Shown one piece after another: positions 12,475 to 24,222 of a DNA stretch of 64,000 nt. The stretch comes from Paramecium octaurelia (taxonomy: Eukaryota; Ciliophora; Oligohymenophorea; Peniculida; Parameciidae). The position numbers and the translations under genes are program-made. Position 1 is the first letter of the stretch; every line of letters starts with the position of its first letter. The notes beneath the pieces are model-generated. The model ran no database searches. It saw only the letters and a program-made list of their open reading frames with translations, and was not told the origin of the DNA. Location: contig CAJJDP010000154.1 in the NCBI GenBank assembly GCA_905182995.1, positions 11,947 to 75,946 on the forward strand, written 5' to 3'.

Positions 12475-13083
12475 AGATTAAACAATATATAATTATAATA
12501 AATCATTATCACATAGTTTCAAATACAAATAATAAAGCTTTTAGTAAATAGTTTAAATATTTTATTTTTTATTGCAATATTTGGCAAGTTTTTGGATACA
12601 ATATTATAAATTAAATAAATAAATCAGATTAGTAGATAACTAACTGACATTAATAATAGAGTGAATCATAAATGTTATATATCATTTTGTATGTAAAATT
12701 TAAGTGAGTTTAATTTTATTAAAGAACGACCAATTGATAAAGGTTTGAATTAACCAATTAATAGTAAATATTTTAATTCATCTTAATTGCAATATTATTA
12801 TGTAACTAAATGATTCAGCTTAAATAGAAAATAATTAAAATAGTAACTCTAGTCTTAGCTATAGACATATTTTTACAAAAAGTTCTTTCATAAAACTCAA
12901 ATTCAAATATCCAACCTATCGTCTTCTAAGAAAAAATAATAATAACATCTATGATCTCATAATGATTTGAATTTAATAGATATTCCAATATTGATTTAAC
13001 CACTCATTTAACATTCATTATATCATCAAATATTTGGGTAAACAAAAAAATAAATTGAATTATTATTATACTAAATTCAAATT
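12475..13083. other. AT-rich intergenic gap
   Basis: Nothing gene-like is seen in 609 bp between the AGC kinase stop and the APC11 start. It presumably holds the kinase 3' end and the APC11 promoter. Confidence 0.5.
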
Positions 13084-13329
13084 ATGAAAGTCAAAATAAA
13101 AGAATGGAATGCTGTGGCTTCTTGGATCTGGAGTCTAGATACAGATAGATGCACAATATGTTAGTTAGCATTTGAATAACCTTGTCCAAGATGTAAATTA
13201 CCAGGAGATGAATGTCCTCCTGTAACAGGCGCATGCAATCATCATTTTCATTTACACTGCATAGTTAGATGGACTGAAGAGTAAGATTATTGCCCGCTTG
13301 ATAGATAAAAATGGAAAGTGAAAAATTGA
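13084..13329 (+). CDS. APC11: Anaphase-promoting complex subunit 11 (RING-H2 ubiquitin ligase subunit)
   Basis: This intronless gene encodes 81 residues, close to the usual ~84 of APC11. It begins [16 protein letters not shown], almost the family consensus, and has the RING-H2 zinc ligands in order: CTIC, then [14 protein letters not shown] and [13 protein letters not shown], ending CPLDRQKWKVKN. APC11 pairs with the cullin-like APC2 to recruit the E2 enzyme and ubiquitylate cyclins and securin, driving anaphase and mitotic exit; in a ciliate this would act at micronuclear mitosis and meiosis. Oddly, the last zinc ligand, normally Cys in CPMC, is Asp (CPLD), the arrangement known from the cullin partner Rbx1. 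All other signature positions, including the extra internal Cys pair of APC11, point to APC11 rather than Rbx1. It ends 36 bp from the stop of the convergent giant gene. Confidence 0.95.
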
Positions 13330-13365
13330 TAATGAAAAATATATTGGCTTCGATGTTCATAAATT

Positions 13366-16300
13366 TCATTACTATTATGCTTATTTTTTTGGTTTTTTCT
13401 TATTCAAAAATCTCTCAATCGCTTGTAAGTCCTAATCATTTTCTAAATCCATCATCTCCTCAATGTTTAATGGCTCCAAACTAACTACCGCCTATTACTT
13501 TTTCCTAAATGAATAATAACAAACAAATCATACTGCTATTGATTGCCAATCCCTAAATTAGTTTTCATATCCAGGATGGCATCAGCAATTAATTGTTGTC
13601 TCTTTTTAAGTAGAGCCAAATCATGATCTATTCTGGCAGTAGGATCTCCAGCAGAAAATTTAAACTCTGTGTTCTTAAACATCAAATATAAGGAATCTGC
13701 CATCTTAGACACTGCTTTTAATAAGAACTGGTGATCATTCACTTTAGGTCTATTAATTATATGGATTTGACTTTTACTCTATAAATTCATTCCAAAATTG
13801 AGCCACTGCCCTTGTTGTGTCTGGGCAATCAAAGCAATTTAACCAAGCTTTGATTCTTATATCGCTTGCCAAATTCAATTCGATTTCCCCCTTCATTTAT
13901 GTCCTATAAGCAAAATATTCCCTAAAAGCTGATTGCATCCCCAAAGCCCACTTATTTAAGAGACACTTGTTTGGTAGAGCTGATAATTTAAAAATAGTCT
14001 AAGGAGTCAATTTTACCACTTCTACAACCAATTAAGATTTAATGTTCGAAGATAGTGCTTTAACAACAGACCTCCACCCACTTCTATTGGTTCTAATGTC
14101 CTTTTTGTCGATGGTTATATCCTTGAGAGGAGCACCTCCCTTTAATTCCAATAGTTGTTTTCCTGGTTTAAGTTAATAAACAGGAATGGATCCATAAGCA
14201 CAAGATATTTGAATTAATCGACCCTTGTTGGTTGAATAAGTAATAAACTCGAAAATCAATTCTATCATATTATCCATTTTCTCATCGAAATTGCCCCATC
14301 TCAAATACATCGCTTATTCCATGGCAGCAGAATCGAAGATCCATCTATCTTCGTATTCTGAATTCCATTGAGCAGGAATATAAATAGCATTGCCATCAAA
14401 TTTATTCAAAGCTTTATCCATAAGTATAATTCCTATTTCTCTTCTCAAAAAGGAACTTCTGGGAACATCTTTTTCATCAGGAATTGGTATTCCAGTTGCC
14501 TCAATCATTCGAATTTCAGCTATATAGTTATTTTTGATATTAACTTTATCAAGAATACTCTATTTTATATTGAAATTGGCAGCATCCACGTAATTTAATC
14601 CTTAATAGAAAAATCCACAATTGTCTAGGACAGGTTTCAATTATTACGAAGGTAAATTTTATAATTTTTTATTTTGACTGCGTACAAAACTCATTATAAA
14701 GTTTTAAGGCAATGTCAAAAATATTTCCTTTAAATCATGCAATGATATTCTTCTACTACCTTTGATATTCATAACAGCAGCAGAGGCCTTTGCTGACATT
14801 CCTGATTAATTTTTCTAAATAAAGTAAATAAATTCATCAATATCAATTGAACCTGACTTATCCTCATCTATTTCAATAAACAAGTCTTCAAGTTCTTCAT
14901 TTTTAATTTGAACGCCCATGTTTTAAAATACTTAACTAACTTATTCTTTTGATAGCATTCTTGTGGTTGGATTACAAACTTATCTAAACTCTCTTCTTAG
15001 ATCTTCTAATAAATCATCTGCTTATAATAATTCCTTTTTTAGAATATCCTTAACAATGTGTGAAAACTCTTGGTAAGATATGGTACCACTTTTATCTCTA
15101 TCGAATTATGCAAAGTATTAAGTTAATTCTTCAGTGCCTGGGTTCAGTCCTACTGATTATAATGCTTTAAGTAATTCCCTTTAATCTAGAGATTAGTTTT
15201 TATTTTCATCAATCTAATTGAATAGTTCTTGGATTTCTTATTCAATATCTTAGCTCATGATAATTTATTCAGCCTTGTTTTTGTTATGATCTCCTTGTTT
15301 TGATTAGAACACTAGTCTAAATTCATTTATTGATATATTTCCACTTGAATTAGCATCTAAATAATCGTATAAGTCCTCACATTAAATGGCTGTTAATCCA
15401 AATTAAGCTTCAAGTGCTTTCTTTACAAATATATTTTTATCGATGGTACTGGCTGAATTAGGAGGGAAAAAGTAAAGTGCAAAATCGTCATATGATTTAT
15501 TTCTCTTTTTCAGGAATTCATTTATGATTGGTAACATTTTGGTAAACTTTTCTTTATTTTGCGTGTTGAGTATACTCTTTCTTTAATCTTTATTGGCCAA
15601 TCCAAATTATTATTTTTCATCATCCTAATTAAATTATCCACTTTTGCTTCTATCCACCTTTAATGATTGAGCCAAATCACTTAAATTGATAAATCCATTT
15701 AATTGTAATATTTACTTGATTGCCTTTATCTCTTCTCCTGAGATGGTTCCCAATAGCTTTTTACTGATTTGCAAGAAATCATTGTAAGGTATTTAATTGT
15801 ATCCCTTCTTATCCAATTATTCAAACAAATTAAAGCAATTCTTCGAAAGCACCACTTCGGATAAGTGTAACAAAAAGGTATCTAATGTCTACTTCAATCC
15901 GACTTCCATCTATTGCGATTGCTATTGCAAAACATTATTATTTTTTGTAGGCACAATAATTTGATTCAAATTTAATATTTCATCATACATCCTATAAGTG
16001 ATTACTCCTGATTATTGAGTATCCCAATATTGAAATGCTTCTCTTAATTCTCTTTCATTCAACCCAATCTTAAGGTTTTTATTTATTTTTATTAACTAAG
16101 GCATTTGCCAAGTTTGTTATTATTCTCCAATCAAACTCCATAGTTATTGTCTTGTATACTATTAATGTTTGACCATTGTAAAGTTGAGCGCTTTGGCTAA
16201 TAGTTTTCCAGGGTTGTTCATTTTTAGATATGGCAAAACAATACTCATTTAATTTTATCCCTGTGAATAATAATAGTAGAATTATTGGATGTGTGGAGTC

Positions 16301-19300
16301 GGTGCCATTACTTCTAAAAATAGGAATGCCTATTCCAATTACTCTGGTCTGGATATCTTCAGTTCAGGTAAAGCAGTTTCATCATACTAACACAATAAAT
16401 CGAAGAGGTCTACGTTTTTCTAGATACATTTCCTATGCAATTCTTAATCGTAAAAGCTTAGATCATATTCTTGAGGAATTATCGATTACTGATTCTCTTG
16501 CTATCTATCATTATTCTCTTTCCATTAGTCTGGACCCTATTTAGGTGGAAACATTTATTGATCTTATGCTTAACTCCATCTTTAATCTACTTTGTTGGTA
16601 TTTTACACCCATTATTATTTTATTTCATTATCACCTAAATTGTTTTACTAGTTGTAATTAGTATTTTAAGGAGGATAAACAATAGATTAAGATATATTTG
16701 ATGGATTAAAAGAACCCAACATTGGATTTTGAAGATCATTTTAATTCTTAAACTACATTTATTACTATTGCATATATTATGGTTATTATTGATATCCTTG
16801 GTTGCCATAAGATTATTATTACTATGGATTCTGTTATTATTAGTATTGATTCTGCTATTATTATTAGTATTGATTTGGTTATTATTATTAGTATTGATTT
16901 GGTTATTATTACTACGACTAATATTACTATTATTACAATTATTGTGATTATTAATATGATTATTGCTATTAATATTATTAATTTGGTAATTATTATTAGT
17001 ATTGCTAATTAGGTTATTATTAGTATCCAATGGGTGCAGGTGGATAAGGTTATTATTAAGGAGGTTATTCATATTATGGGGTAATTCGTGTTTATTATTA
17101 CTTAAATGATAGTATAAATCTAAATTAATCTAATCTTTCTGCATATTCTTTATCAAAATACCTAAAAAATTAATCTAATTCTAAGATCTTGTACTTCTTG
17201 TAGTAATTCATATACATTGTAAATTATTTGAAATCTATGGATTAACTGCCTTGAGATATGATATTAAATAATTCTGAAATCTGTTATTCAAATTATGGAT
17301 TGCGACCATTCAGCATCACTAACTTCATATCTTCTATTTACTACTTTGTTAATTCATTTCTTTTATAAACTTGATACTCGAATTCTGTAAAGTTTATTTT
17401 TCCATCCTTATCCATATCAAAGATTTCAAACAGCTACTTTTGCACATCCTATGAACTTGAGTATCCAATCGTTCTCAGAAGAAGGTCAGTGAATTCCTCG
17501 TTAGAAATATAGTTGTCCCTGTCTCTATCAGTTTGTCTATACAAATAAAGCAAAGTACATGTTTCCTTTTCCATATATTGAGAAAAAGAAATAACAATCT
17601 TGTCAATCTCTTAATTGGTATTGATCACAATAACCTTCCTACTTTCCTTGTACTTTGCCAACCCTAAATTAATCAAGTCATTAAGTGCATAATAGTCAAT
17701 ATAATCTTATGCATCCTACTCCAAGATTGTCAATAACAAATCCCAATCATTATCAGTAAGTTGGATTGACTTATCAGCAATTCCTAATTTTAAACCTTTA
17801 AGCTTCACTTTGCCTTTCTTATTAAGATCAAACTCTTGGGCTATGTCAATAACGCTGATATATTTTTATTACAATTGCTCTCTTAACTTAGATAAAATGG
17901 CATCTATTTTGTTCTAAGGCGTATCTATATGATGCTGCTTGGCTTTTTAACAAAGCATCTTGTAATTGATTTAATTGCCTTACAATGCTCCCAATTAATC
18001 GGCAATTCCTTTCATTTCAAGTGATTGAGGAGTCGGTCCATTGTTCTTTTTTAAGACAGAAAGAATGCTGTCCACATCTAACTTATTGGTGTAATTTTCA
18101 TCCATTCCCTCAAAATCTCCCAATACGGTTGTTGAGGACTTAATGAACTTAATAACCTCATTGAACATTCCTCCTGATTATTGTTTGTTATCTTGAGATA
18201 ATACCTTTGGTTTTTCCTTTGCAAAAACTTTAGATTTGAATTCACTGATGCTTATTGAACCATCACCGTTGGAATCAAGCAATAAGAATAGGTTATCAAT
18301 TTATTTATTCTTTATGGAAGGATCAATGTCATGAATCAATTTATTAAACTCTTGTCTGTCCAAAACATCATTTCCATTTTGATCATAATTATAAAACAGT
18401 TAAGCTGTGGCATTCTTACCTGCTGAGATAGTTTGGTTGAGACTCAATAATAATTATTCGGCTTCCACACAATCGTCTAAAAGTAATTATAACTTGTCAT
18501 ATTATAAAAACTTTTTATCATCAGGTGATTATAAATATGATGCTAGACTTCTGAATTCAGCATAGTCAAATCCAAAGTGATTAATAATATCTTGGAATGC
18601 GTTAATCAATATCTCTCCTCTACCTCTTTTATCAAAAATTTGTAAGGTTTAATTATTTTCATTTAAAGCATCTTTAAGTCTGAATACTGATTTCATAATC
18701 TAAGGTGTCAATACTTTGGAATCGACAGCACTAGTTCTTCTAAATTATTATTATGGTTCTTAATATTATTATTATTATTATTTTGGTTTATTTTATTGTT
18801 AATTCTATTTAGGATTTTCATCATTCTAATTAATAATTTTCTATTTAAATTCGTTTAGATTAATTGTATTATCATTATTACTATCAAATTTATGGAAGAG
18901 TGTCTCCAATATCTTCTAATCTACATTGCCTACCAATTGTTATAAGAATTCTTAAAACTCCCTCATTTCCAACTTTGTATTCCTATTGGCATCATACTTT
19001 CTAAATAGTTATTCTGGCTTGCTTTATTCGTATGCCAATTCAGTGTTGAGATCTTGGAGCAATTTATTAGCAGCCTCGTCTAATTTCAAGCCTTGTCTCA
19101 ATTTAATTAAGGATATGTTTTATTGATCTTGTTAAATGCAAATTAAAAAATCTTTAAAGTTTTCATCCTCTGAATCTATCAACAATTATTTAACTAAATA
19201 ATCTTGCAGATGCTTCTTCTTTAAGGTGCCATCCCCCAAAGAATCTAAATCTTCAATGTCTGTATAATTAATTTTCTTTTTTTTCATCATTTTATTAAGT

Positions 19301-21678
19301 TGCTCAAAAAAGACCACTGCATTGTGTTGACTAAACCTAATCTAATCATTTCTTTTATCCTTATAATAAAGAATGGCTTCTATTAGTAAATCAATGTCGA
19401 CAAATGTTCTATCATTGGGTACCAAAAGATTATTAATCAATTCCTCCTGCTCGACCTCAAAGTCTGCTTTATGCACTTGTAATTAACGCAATTTATCCTT
19501 GAATTATTGGATCGACATTCGTTGAAAAGTACATTTGAAATATTGCCGAGGAGTTTCATCTCTCTCCTATAATTCTTTAGAGATGAATTGCAACAGTTTT
19601 TTCTAAGAATCAAAAGATTTAGGATTGAAGTTAATGGATTTCTGTAATGATAACTCTGGGTCATCGAAATTACTCTTTCTTTCTTGAATGCTATCTCCTC
19701 CATCAGCCTCTTACAGTTGTTTCCAATTTTACACATGCAATTCTCTTGCCTTTTAAGCTATTACCTATACAAAACGAGGATACTCGATTTCCTCCTTTAC
19801 TCCAAAATTATTTAACAGGAATTAGAAATCTGTTTAGCGAAGATGATCATTGGATTGTTTGAGAGCATTGAAAAATTAGCTTTAGGATATAATACTACTA
19901 CTTTTTGTGCTAGATCTAATTAATTAAGGTAAAGTCATCTAGATACTAAGGAGACCATTGACTAGTTGAGTCAAGATATCCTTCAAATCTTCATTCACAT
20001 TGGCTTCAAAGAAGGTTCTCACATTGTCGAAAGTAATCATTTTTTTATTGTCTGGATCTAGATTAAACAATACTTATTTTAGAATCTCAGGATTGGGTTA
20101 GTATTTAATCTCATTGAAAAACTTGTAAATATCATCATAGCCCAAATATCCCTTAGATTTGCTATCGTAATGACGGAAAAATGAAATGAACACATTATAC
20201 ACATCCCTTATGGCTTTATACATCTTTTTTTTTAAATCATCCACTCCTAATTATTGTTAATTTGTCGATTTGATGTCATCGCAAAAGCTTTCATAGTAAA
20301 TTGTATTCTTCTTATTAGGATCATACTTCAATTTCAAGAGAGGAATATCTTCAGGATTTAAGTTGATTCCCTCCTATCTAATTATAGAATCGAATTTATC
20401 ATAGGGTAGAATTCCCAACTATTCCGAGTCACTTGCTTTCAGAATTTCAATCAAATTTATGTTGCTATCTTCTAAATATGTATTAATGTCCTTTAACATT
20501 TCAAACAACTCCTGATCCTATGCCTAACTCAATTCTCCCAATTTTACGACTTCTTTCTGTCTTTGAATCCATGATGAAAGATCAATCTCATCAGTCTTTT
20601 GCAAATCGTATGTTTATAATAGAACTGCTTTTTCCTTAAAACTAATAGATATCTTGATGTCTTCTAAGGCATCCCAAAAGTTTGTAGCTTTTATTTTTCT
20701 ACTGACTGGTTGCATTTGATATTTGGATAAATATTATACAACTGTCTGTTACTTCTATTAGGTGACTCTTTATTTTAATTCGTCCAGTAGCAATTCAGGG
20801 TTGGGTTAAAGCAGATTCTCATCATGTTGGATGACATTGTCACTGAAGAAATCTTAGATTGTGTCTTCCAATTCATGGATCGGAGATCTTGTAGAAGGAT
20901 TCCTTTCCAACATTCTCTCTATCACATTGTATAAATGTTATCCATACAACTTTTTGATTGTCTCTTTGATTTCAATTGCTTTGGCAGAATCCTAAGTATT
21001 AGAGTCTCTAAAGATTATCAATTCTTCAATATCTTTTAATGAAGCCATCTAAAGAAAAGTTAAACCCAATTACCAAATATCAACTTTGACTGGATCTCCT
21101 CCCAACAAATCTACCACTGAACTGCCAGAAGCAAATCTTTGACTTTAATTCTTTTTTAATGCCGCCAAGGATTCAGGTGGTAAATACAATTCGCTATTTT
21201 CATTAGAGAATTAATAGAAGTCTGTTATTACACATTCGCTCTCTTCATCCTCAAATAGATTTGATGGTTTGATTCTCCCATGAAAGTACCTCTGATTCTC
21301 GCCCTTCTTGGATTTATGGATTTTGTCAACCCAATTTGTGAATTCATTTACGTAAGTTTGCATTTTATTCATTGGGATGTACACTCCTTGTCTCTTGTGC
21401 TATTTGATTAAGTCTGCCATTGAAAATTTAAATTTCTTATAAACAAAACACACTGCCTGCTTCTCCTCCCAATACCCTTCAGGAATGTAAATGCCTGCTT
21501 TAGATAACCGAATTTTCATCTAATCCATTTCATCCACCAATTCCTTTTAGGTTTTCTTCTAAGGATTGACTAACTTGCATATGAAGAGTTCAGCTCCTTT
21601 CTTTTGCATCGACGTCTTACTGTTAAGTGGATAGACGAGTTAAAAGTCTGCTTATTGGAATTTTTTCAATTGTGACAT
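13366..21678 (-). CDS. Giant pseudokinase/EF-hand-array protein with Q-rich linker
   Basis: One frame without TGA runs 8.3 kb; removing two introns (about 28 and 29 nt, near 13740-13770 and 13510-13540) leaves 2,751 codons. Residues ~1-290 are kinase-like but catalytically degenerate: HGRIKPSN replaces HRDLKPEN, TDFY replaces DFG, LYLPPE stands for APE, and DIWQLGLTF matches DVWSLG. Residues ~300-1500 carry many EF-hands; canonical loops include DQNGNDVLDRQE, DSNGDGSISISE, DRDRDNYISNEE and DMDKDGKINFTE. A Gln/Asn/Tyr/Pro-rich linker (~1530-1680) follows, then four more loops: DANSSGNISINE, DENKNQSLDQRE, DRDKSGTISYQE, DEDKSGSIDIDE. The C-terminal ~480 residues (EATGIPIPDEKD, GGAPLKDITIDKKD) are folded-looking but not recognised, perhaps C2-like. 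It is likely a calcium-binding scaffold. The start MSQLKKFQQADF is 9 bp from the divergent neighbour. Confidence 0.85.
16790..17085 (-). repeat. Q/N/Y/P repeat linker written in reassigned stop codons
   Basis: Inside the giant gene the minus strand reads PPQQQPYPPAPIGYQQQPN and then repeated NQYQQQQ units with a period of about 7-8 codons. Most glutamines here are TAA or TAG rather than CAA. On the plus strand the same DNA appears as long runs of ATT/TTA triplets. The composition resembles prion-like or phase-separating linkers. The unit is imperfect and could expand or contract by slippage. Confidence 0.75.
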
Positions 21679-21687
21679 AATTAATAT
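21679..21687. promoter_or_regulatory. 9-bp gap between divergent start codons
   Basis: The predicted ATG of the giant minus-strand gene (21678-21676) and that of the plus-strand TGS1-like gene (21688) are separated by nine A/T bases. If both starts are right, the promoters and 5' UTRs must overlap each other's coding sequence. In-frame ATGs further in (for example 21742 on the plus strand) would widen the gap. Confidence 0.45.
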
Positions 21688-22950
21688 ATGAAAAAATTTT
21701 GTAATTTCATATGTTGTGCTTTGGATTCAGATGAGGAAAAGATGGGTGAGGAAAAATAGATTTCAATCAAAAAGGAAGAAAAAACTTCCTTGGAGCTTTA
21801 TGGCAATTTCGAGACCCAAAACTACATGCTGGTTAGAATGACCTAAAAGAATTTTTTTGTTGATTTTTCTATGAGAAAATCCAAATTAGTGGAGAAGAAC
21901 CCCTTATCCGTCTTCGTATCGTACATAGACAACGATGTCAAGTACGAGCAAGACGAATCAAGTTATTTGATACCAGAAAAAGTGCTACAATACATTGGCC
22001 GAAGAATGAGGGAAGTCAAACCATCATTCATAGTTGATGGCCTATCCAGGAGTGGTATCAATGCCATATAGTTCTCTTCTGAAACCAACACTTTTGTTTT
22101 GGGAAATAACTTTTCGATGCAATAAATTAAAAATGCTAATCACAATGCAACTATTTGTAATTTAAACATAAGATGTGAATTTCTTTAGGCAACTCTACCC
22201 AAATTGCCAATCATTGAAAATGATGTCTTTTACATCTAACCTGATTATTAGATTATTGATGGGAAATTGACATTAAACAACATTTTCCCCTCAATTTCAG
22301 ATATTCTAGATTACTATTTAGTTTGGAGTAAGAATTTAATTCTTGTGTTACCCATACAAGTAGATCTCCAATCGTTTTGTGAGGTTTTTTGTTAAAATTT
22401 GAAGGAGAAGAATTAAGATCAACTTATCTTTGAAATACAAAGAATTCAAATCGATGGCGAGCTATATTATTACTTTATTTATTTTGGAGAGATAGCTGCT
22501 ATCCAAACACAAGATGAATACATGTTAATGACTGAAATGGCTTTGGAAGATTCCAATCAATAAAATTTGTTTGACTCCACTTACATGCTATTAAAGAACA
22601 TTGGATACACAACCAATCCAAGGGAAATCATGAATATCTTACTCTACTCTAAATAGATGTCATAATTCGAAACTACCTTACAAGTTCTAATAAATCAAGT
22701 AATTAAACTTTAGTGTCATATTTCTTAGTTACTTATTAAGGGCTTGTCAAATGAATCGACAATCAAATAATTGTTTGGTGATGCTGATGTTTTGTTGTCT
22801 TCAACACCAAAATACAATCAAATCCAAGTTTAAGAAAATACGTTCGGATAAGATTGCCAAATTAAATAGTGCTACGAGCAGCAACAAACTTAAAAAAATA
22901 AAAAAGCCAAGAAATCTCAATTTATTTCATTTAATATCCCAAGTGAATGA
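21688..22950 (+). CDS. Trimethylguanosine-synthase-like protein, probably a degenerate methyltransferase
   Basis: An intronless frame of 420 codons. The middle matches the TGS1 fold (the enzyme that makes the 2,2,7-trimethylguanosine cap of snRNAs and snoRNAs). FIVDGLSRSGINAIQF at ~111-126 aligns with the SAM-binding VDAFCG-GGN-IQFA motif, followed by a KNANHNATI stretch like K-A--NA-IYG. DVFYIQPDYQ at ~176-185 sits where TGS1 has D-VFLSPPWGG. Both motifs have lost defining residues: the first glycines and the catalytic SPPW, whose Trp stacks on the cap guanine. The N terminus MKKFCNFICCALDSDEEK is Cys-rich, so lipid attachment is possible. The C terminus is Lys/Gln-rich. I infer a cap-binding or structural pseudo-enzyme; a divergent active enzyme cannot be excluded. 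Confidence 0.72.
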
Positions 22951-23689
22951 TGTATATAAATATATTTATTTTATTCATTGCTTAAATCGTTGTAATTAAT
23001 ATATATATAAATTAAGATGAACTATCATCGATATCCTTCTCAAAATCATCATTATAAAACCCTCAAAAAATCTAATTTTTATTTCCAATCGTAATAATAT
23101 TTCCTAATTCCATTAGACTCAAAACTGATACGCAAATTTAAAACACACAAAATGAGATTTTTACAAATCTTAGAACCATAATTAAATAGAATGAAAGATT
23201 ATTATCAGAAAATAGTGAAAGCTATCCAATTGTGAAAAAAAAAGCAAAATCCTCGAAAAACAACTGTGAATGCTCCATCTATTGAACGAATAAACATAAT
23301 TAATAAACTAAACTATAAGATTATTTATTTACTAATCGGGCTAAGATCTCTAAAATCGAAACTTAGAATTCCTCATACATTTTAAGATTTCTTTATATTT
23401 TTTCAATTATATTTAAATTTCTTAAACAATACTGAGAACGAACACAATTAGCCACATTCAAAATTGTTGAAAAATTGTTATGAGACCTATCAAGATTACA
23501 AGATATTAGTGATAAACGTAGAAAGTGTTGAGATTACATGAATAATTTTATACGTTTATAACAACTTGATTAATATACAAATCAATCAATTATAAATAAG
23601 AATTAATCAAAAATTTTATATGATTTATAAGATGATATAGCTAACTGAATGCAGTTTAAATTAACACTATTGTAATCATTAATAAAAGT
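22951..23689. other. AT-rich gene-free gap
   Basis: About 740 bp with no supported gene on either strand, only short chance open frames and homopolymer-rich DNA. Confidence 0.5.
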
Positions 23690-24150
23690 GAAATGCATTA
23701 GTCTGAATAACTTACCAATTCAAATACTTCTCTTTGTATTTTGCCCTTTTTTTCAATTGTATATTTCCTTTTTGAGAAAATGCATTCGTAATTATCTATT
23801 TGTCGATCAATAATGGGACCAAGAATTATCAAATTTTGCAATGCTCAATGAATTCTCTAAGTCCATTTCCAGTTTATTTTGATTATTCTTAAACTCCTCA
23901 TATAAGTGAATATAGCTACAATTGTATCAAGTAAGTAAATAACATTTGGCAATGCATTTTCTAAAATATATATAGTAAACCATTCATCACTGGCATCGTA
24001 TGTATTAAAGGTATTATTATTAGAATTGGTGAGTAGAAGTACGACAGGTTGATTATGTACAATATAAGTGATCCCTTTTGGCTTTTGTTGATTCCCTTGG
24101 GTAGTTTATAGAGGGGATTTTAAATTGATAATAAGTAAAAGTAATTGAAA
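23690..24150 (-). pseudogene. Remnant of an unidentified coding gene
   Basis: On the minus strand three fragments look coding by composition: KPKGITYIVHNQPVVLLLTN followed by FNTYDASDEWF (about 23970-24110), YIHLYEEFKNNQNKLEMDLE (about 23840-23910), and GPIIDRQIDNYECIFSKRKY (about 23740-23830). They lie in different frames and are separated by TGA codons, and I cannot join them with legal introns. It is either a decayed host gene or a gene whose introns I could not resolve. No family is recognised. Confidence 0.35.
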
Positions 24151-24222
24151 ATAAAGATATTTTAGTTATAGATGTATGTATTTATTTCTTGTATTTAGAA
24201 TATAATTAATATAGTAAAATTT

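Noticed and set aside
13366-16221. A separate 932-codon EF-hand gene starting at the ATG at 16221
   Set aside because: The same frame stays open far upstream through the Q-rich linker into the N-terminal EF-hands and pseudokinase, so the ATG is internal.
16230-16544. Plus-strand open frame of 104 codons
   Set aside because: It is antisense to the giant EF-hand gene, whose frame is continuous here and contains recognisable protein sequence.
16729-17012. Leu/Ile-rich plus-strand open frames
   Set aside because: They are antisense readings of the TAA/TAG-rich glutamine repeat and show no start context or family.
16635-17072. Asn-rich minus-strand open frame of 145 codons
   Set aside because: It is a shadow of the Q-rich linker: the neighbouring frame continues without TGA into EF-hand sequence on both sides, whereas this one has no continuation.
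17135-17161. Possible 27-nt intron in the giant gene
   Set aside because: Borders are GT..AG but the segment is in frame, has no TGA and reads naturally as protein (RYFDKEYAER); kept as coding, though not excluded.
19437-19862. Open frames on both strands under the standard code
   Set aside because: They are alternative frames of the giant gene; the correct frame is continuous through the whole interval.
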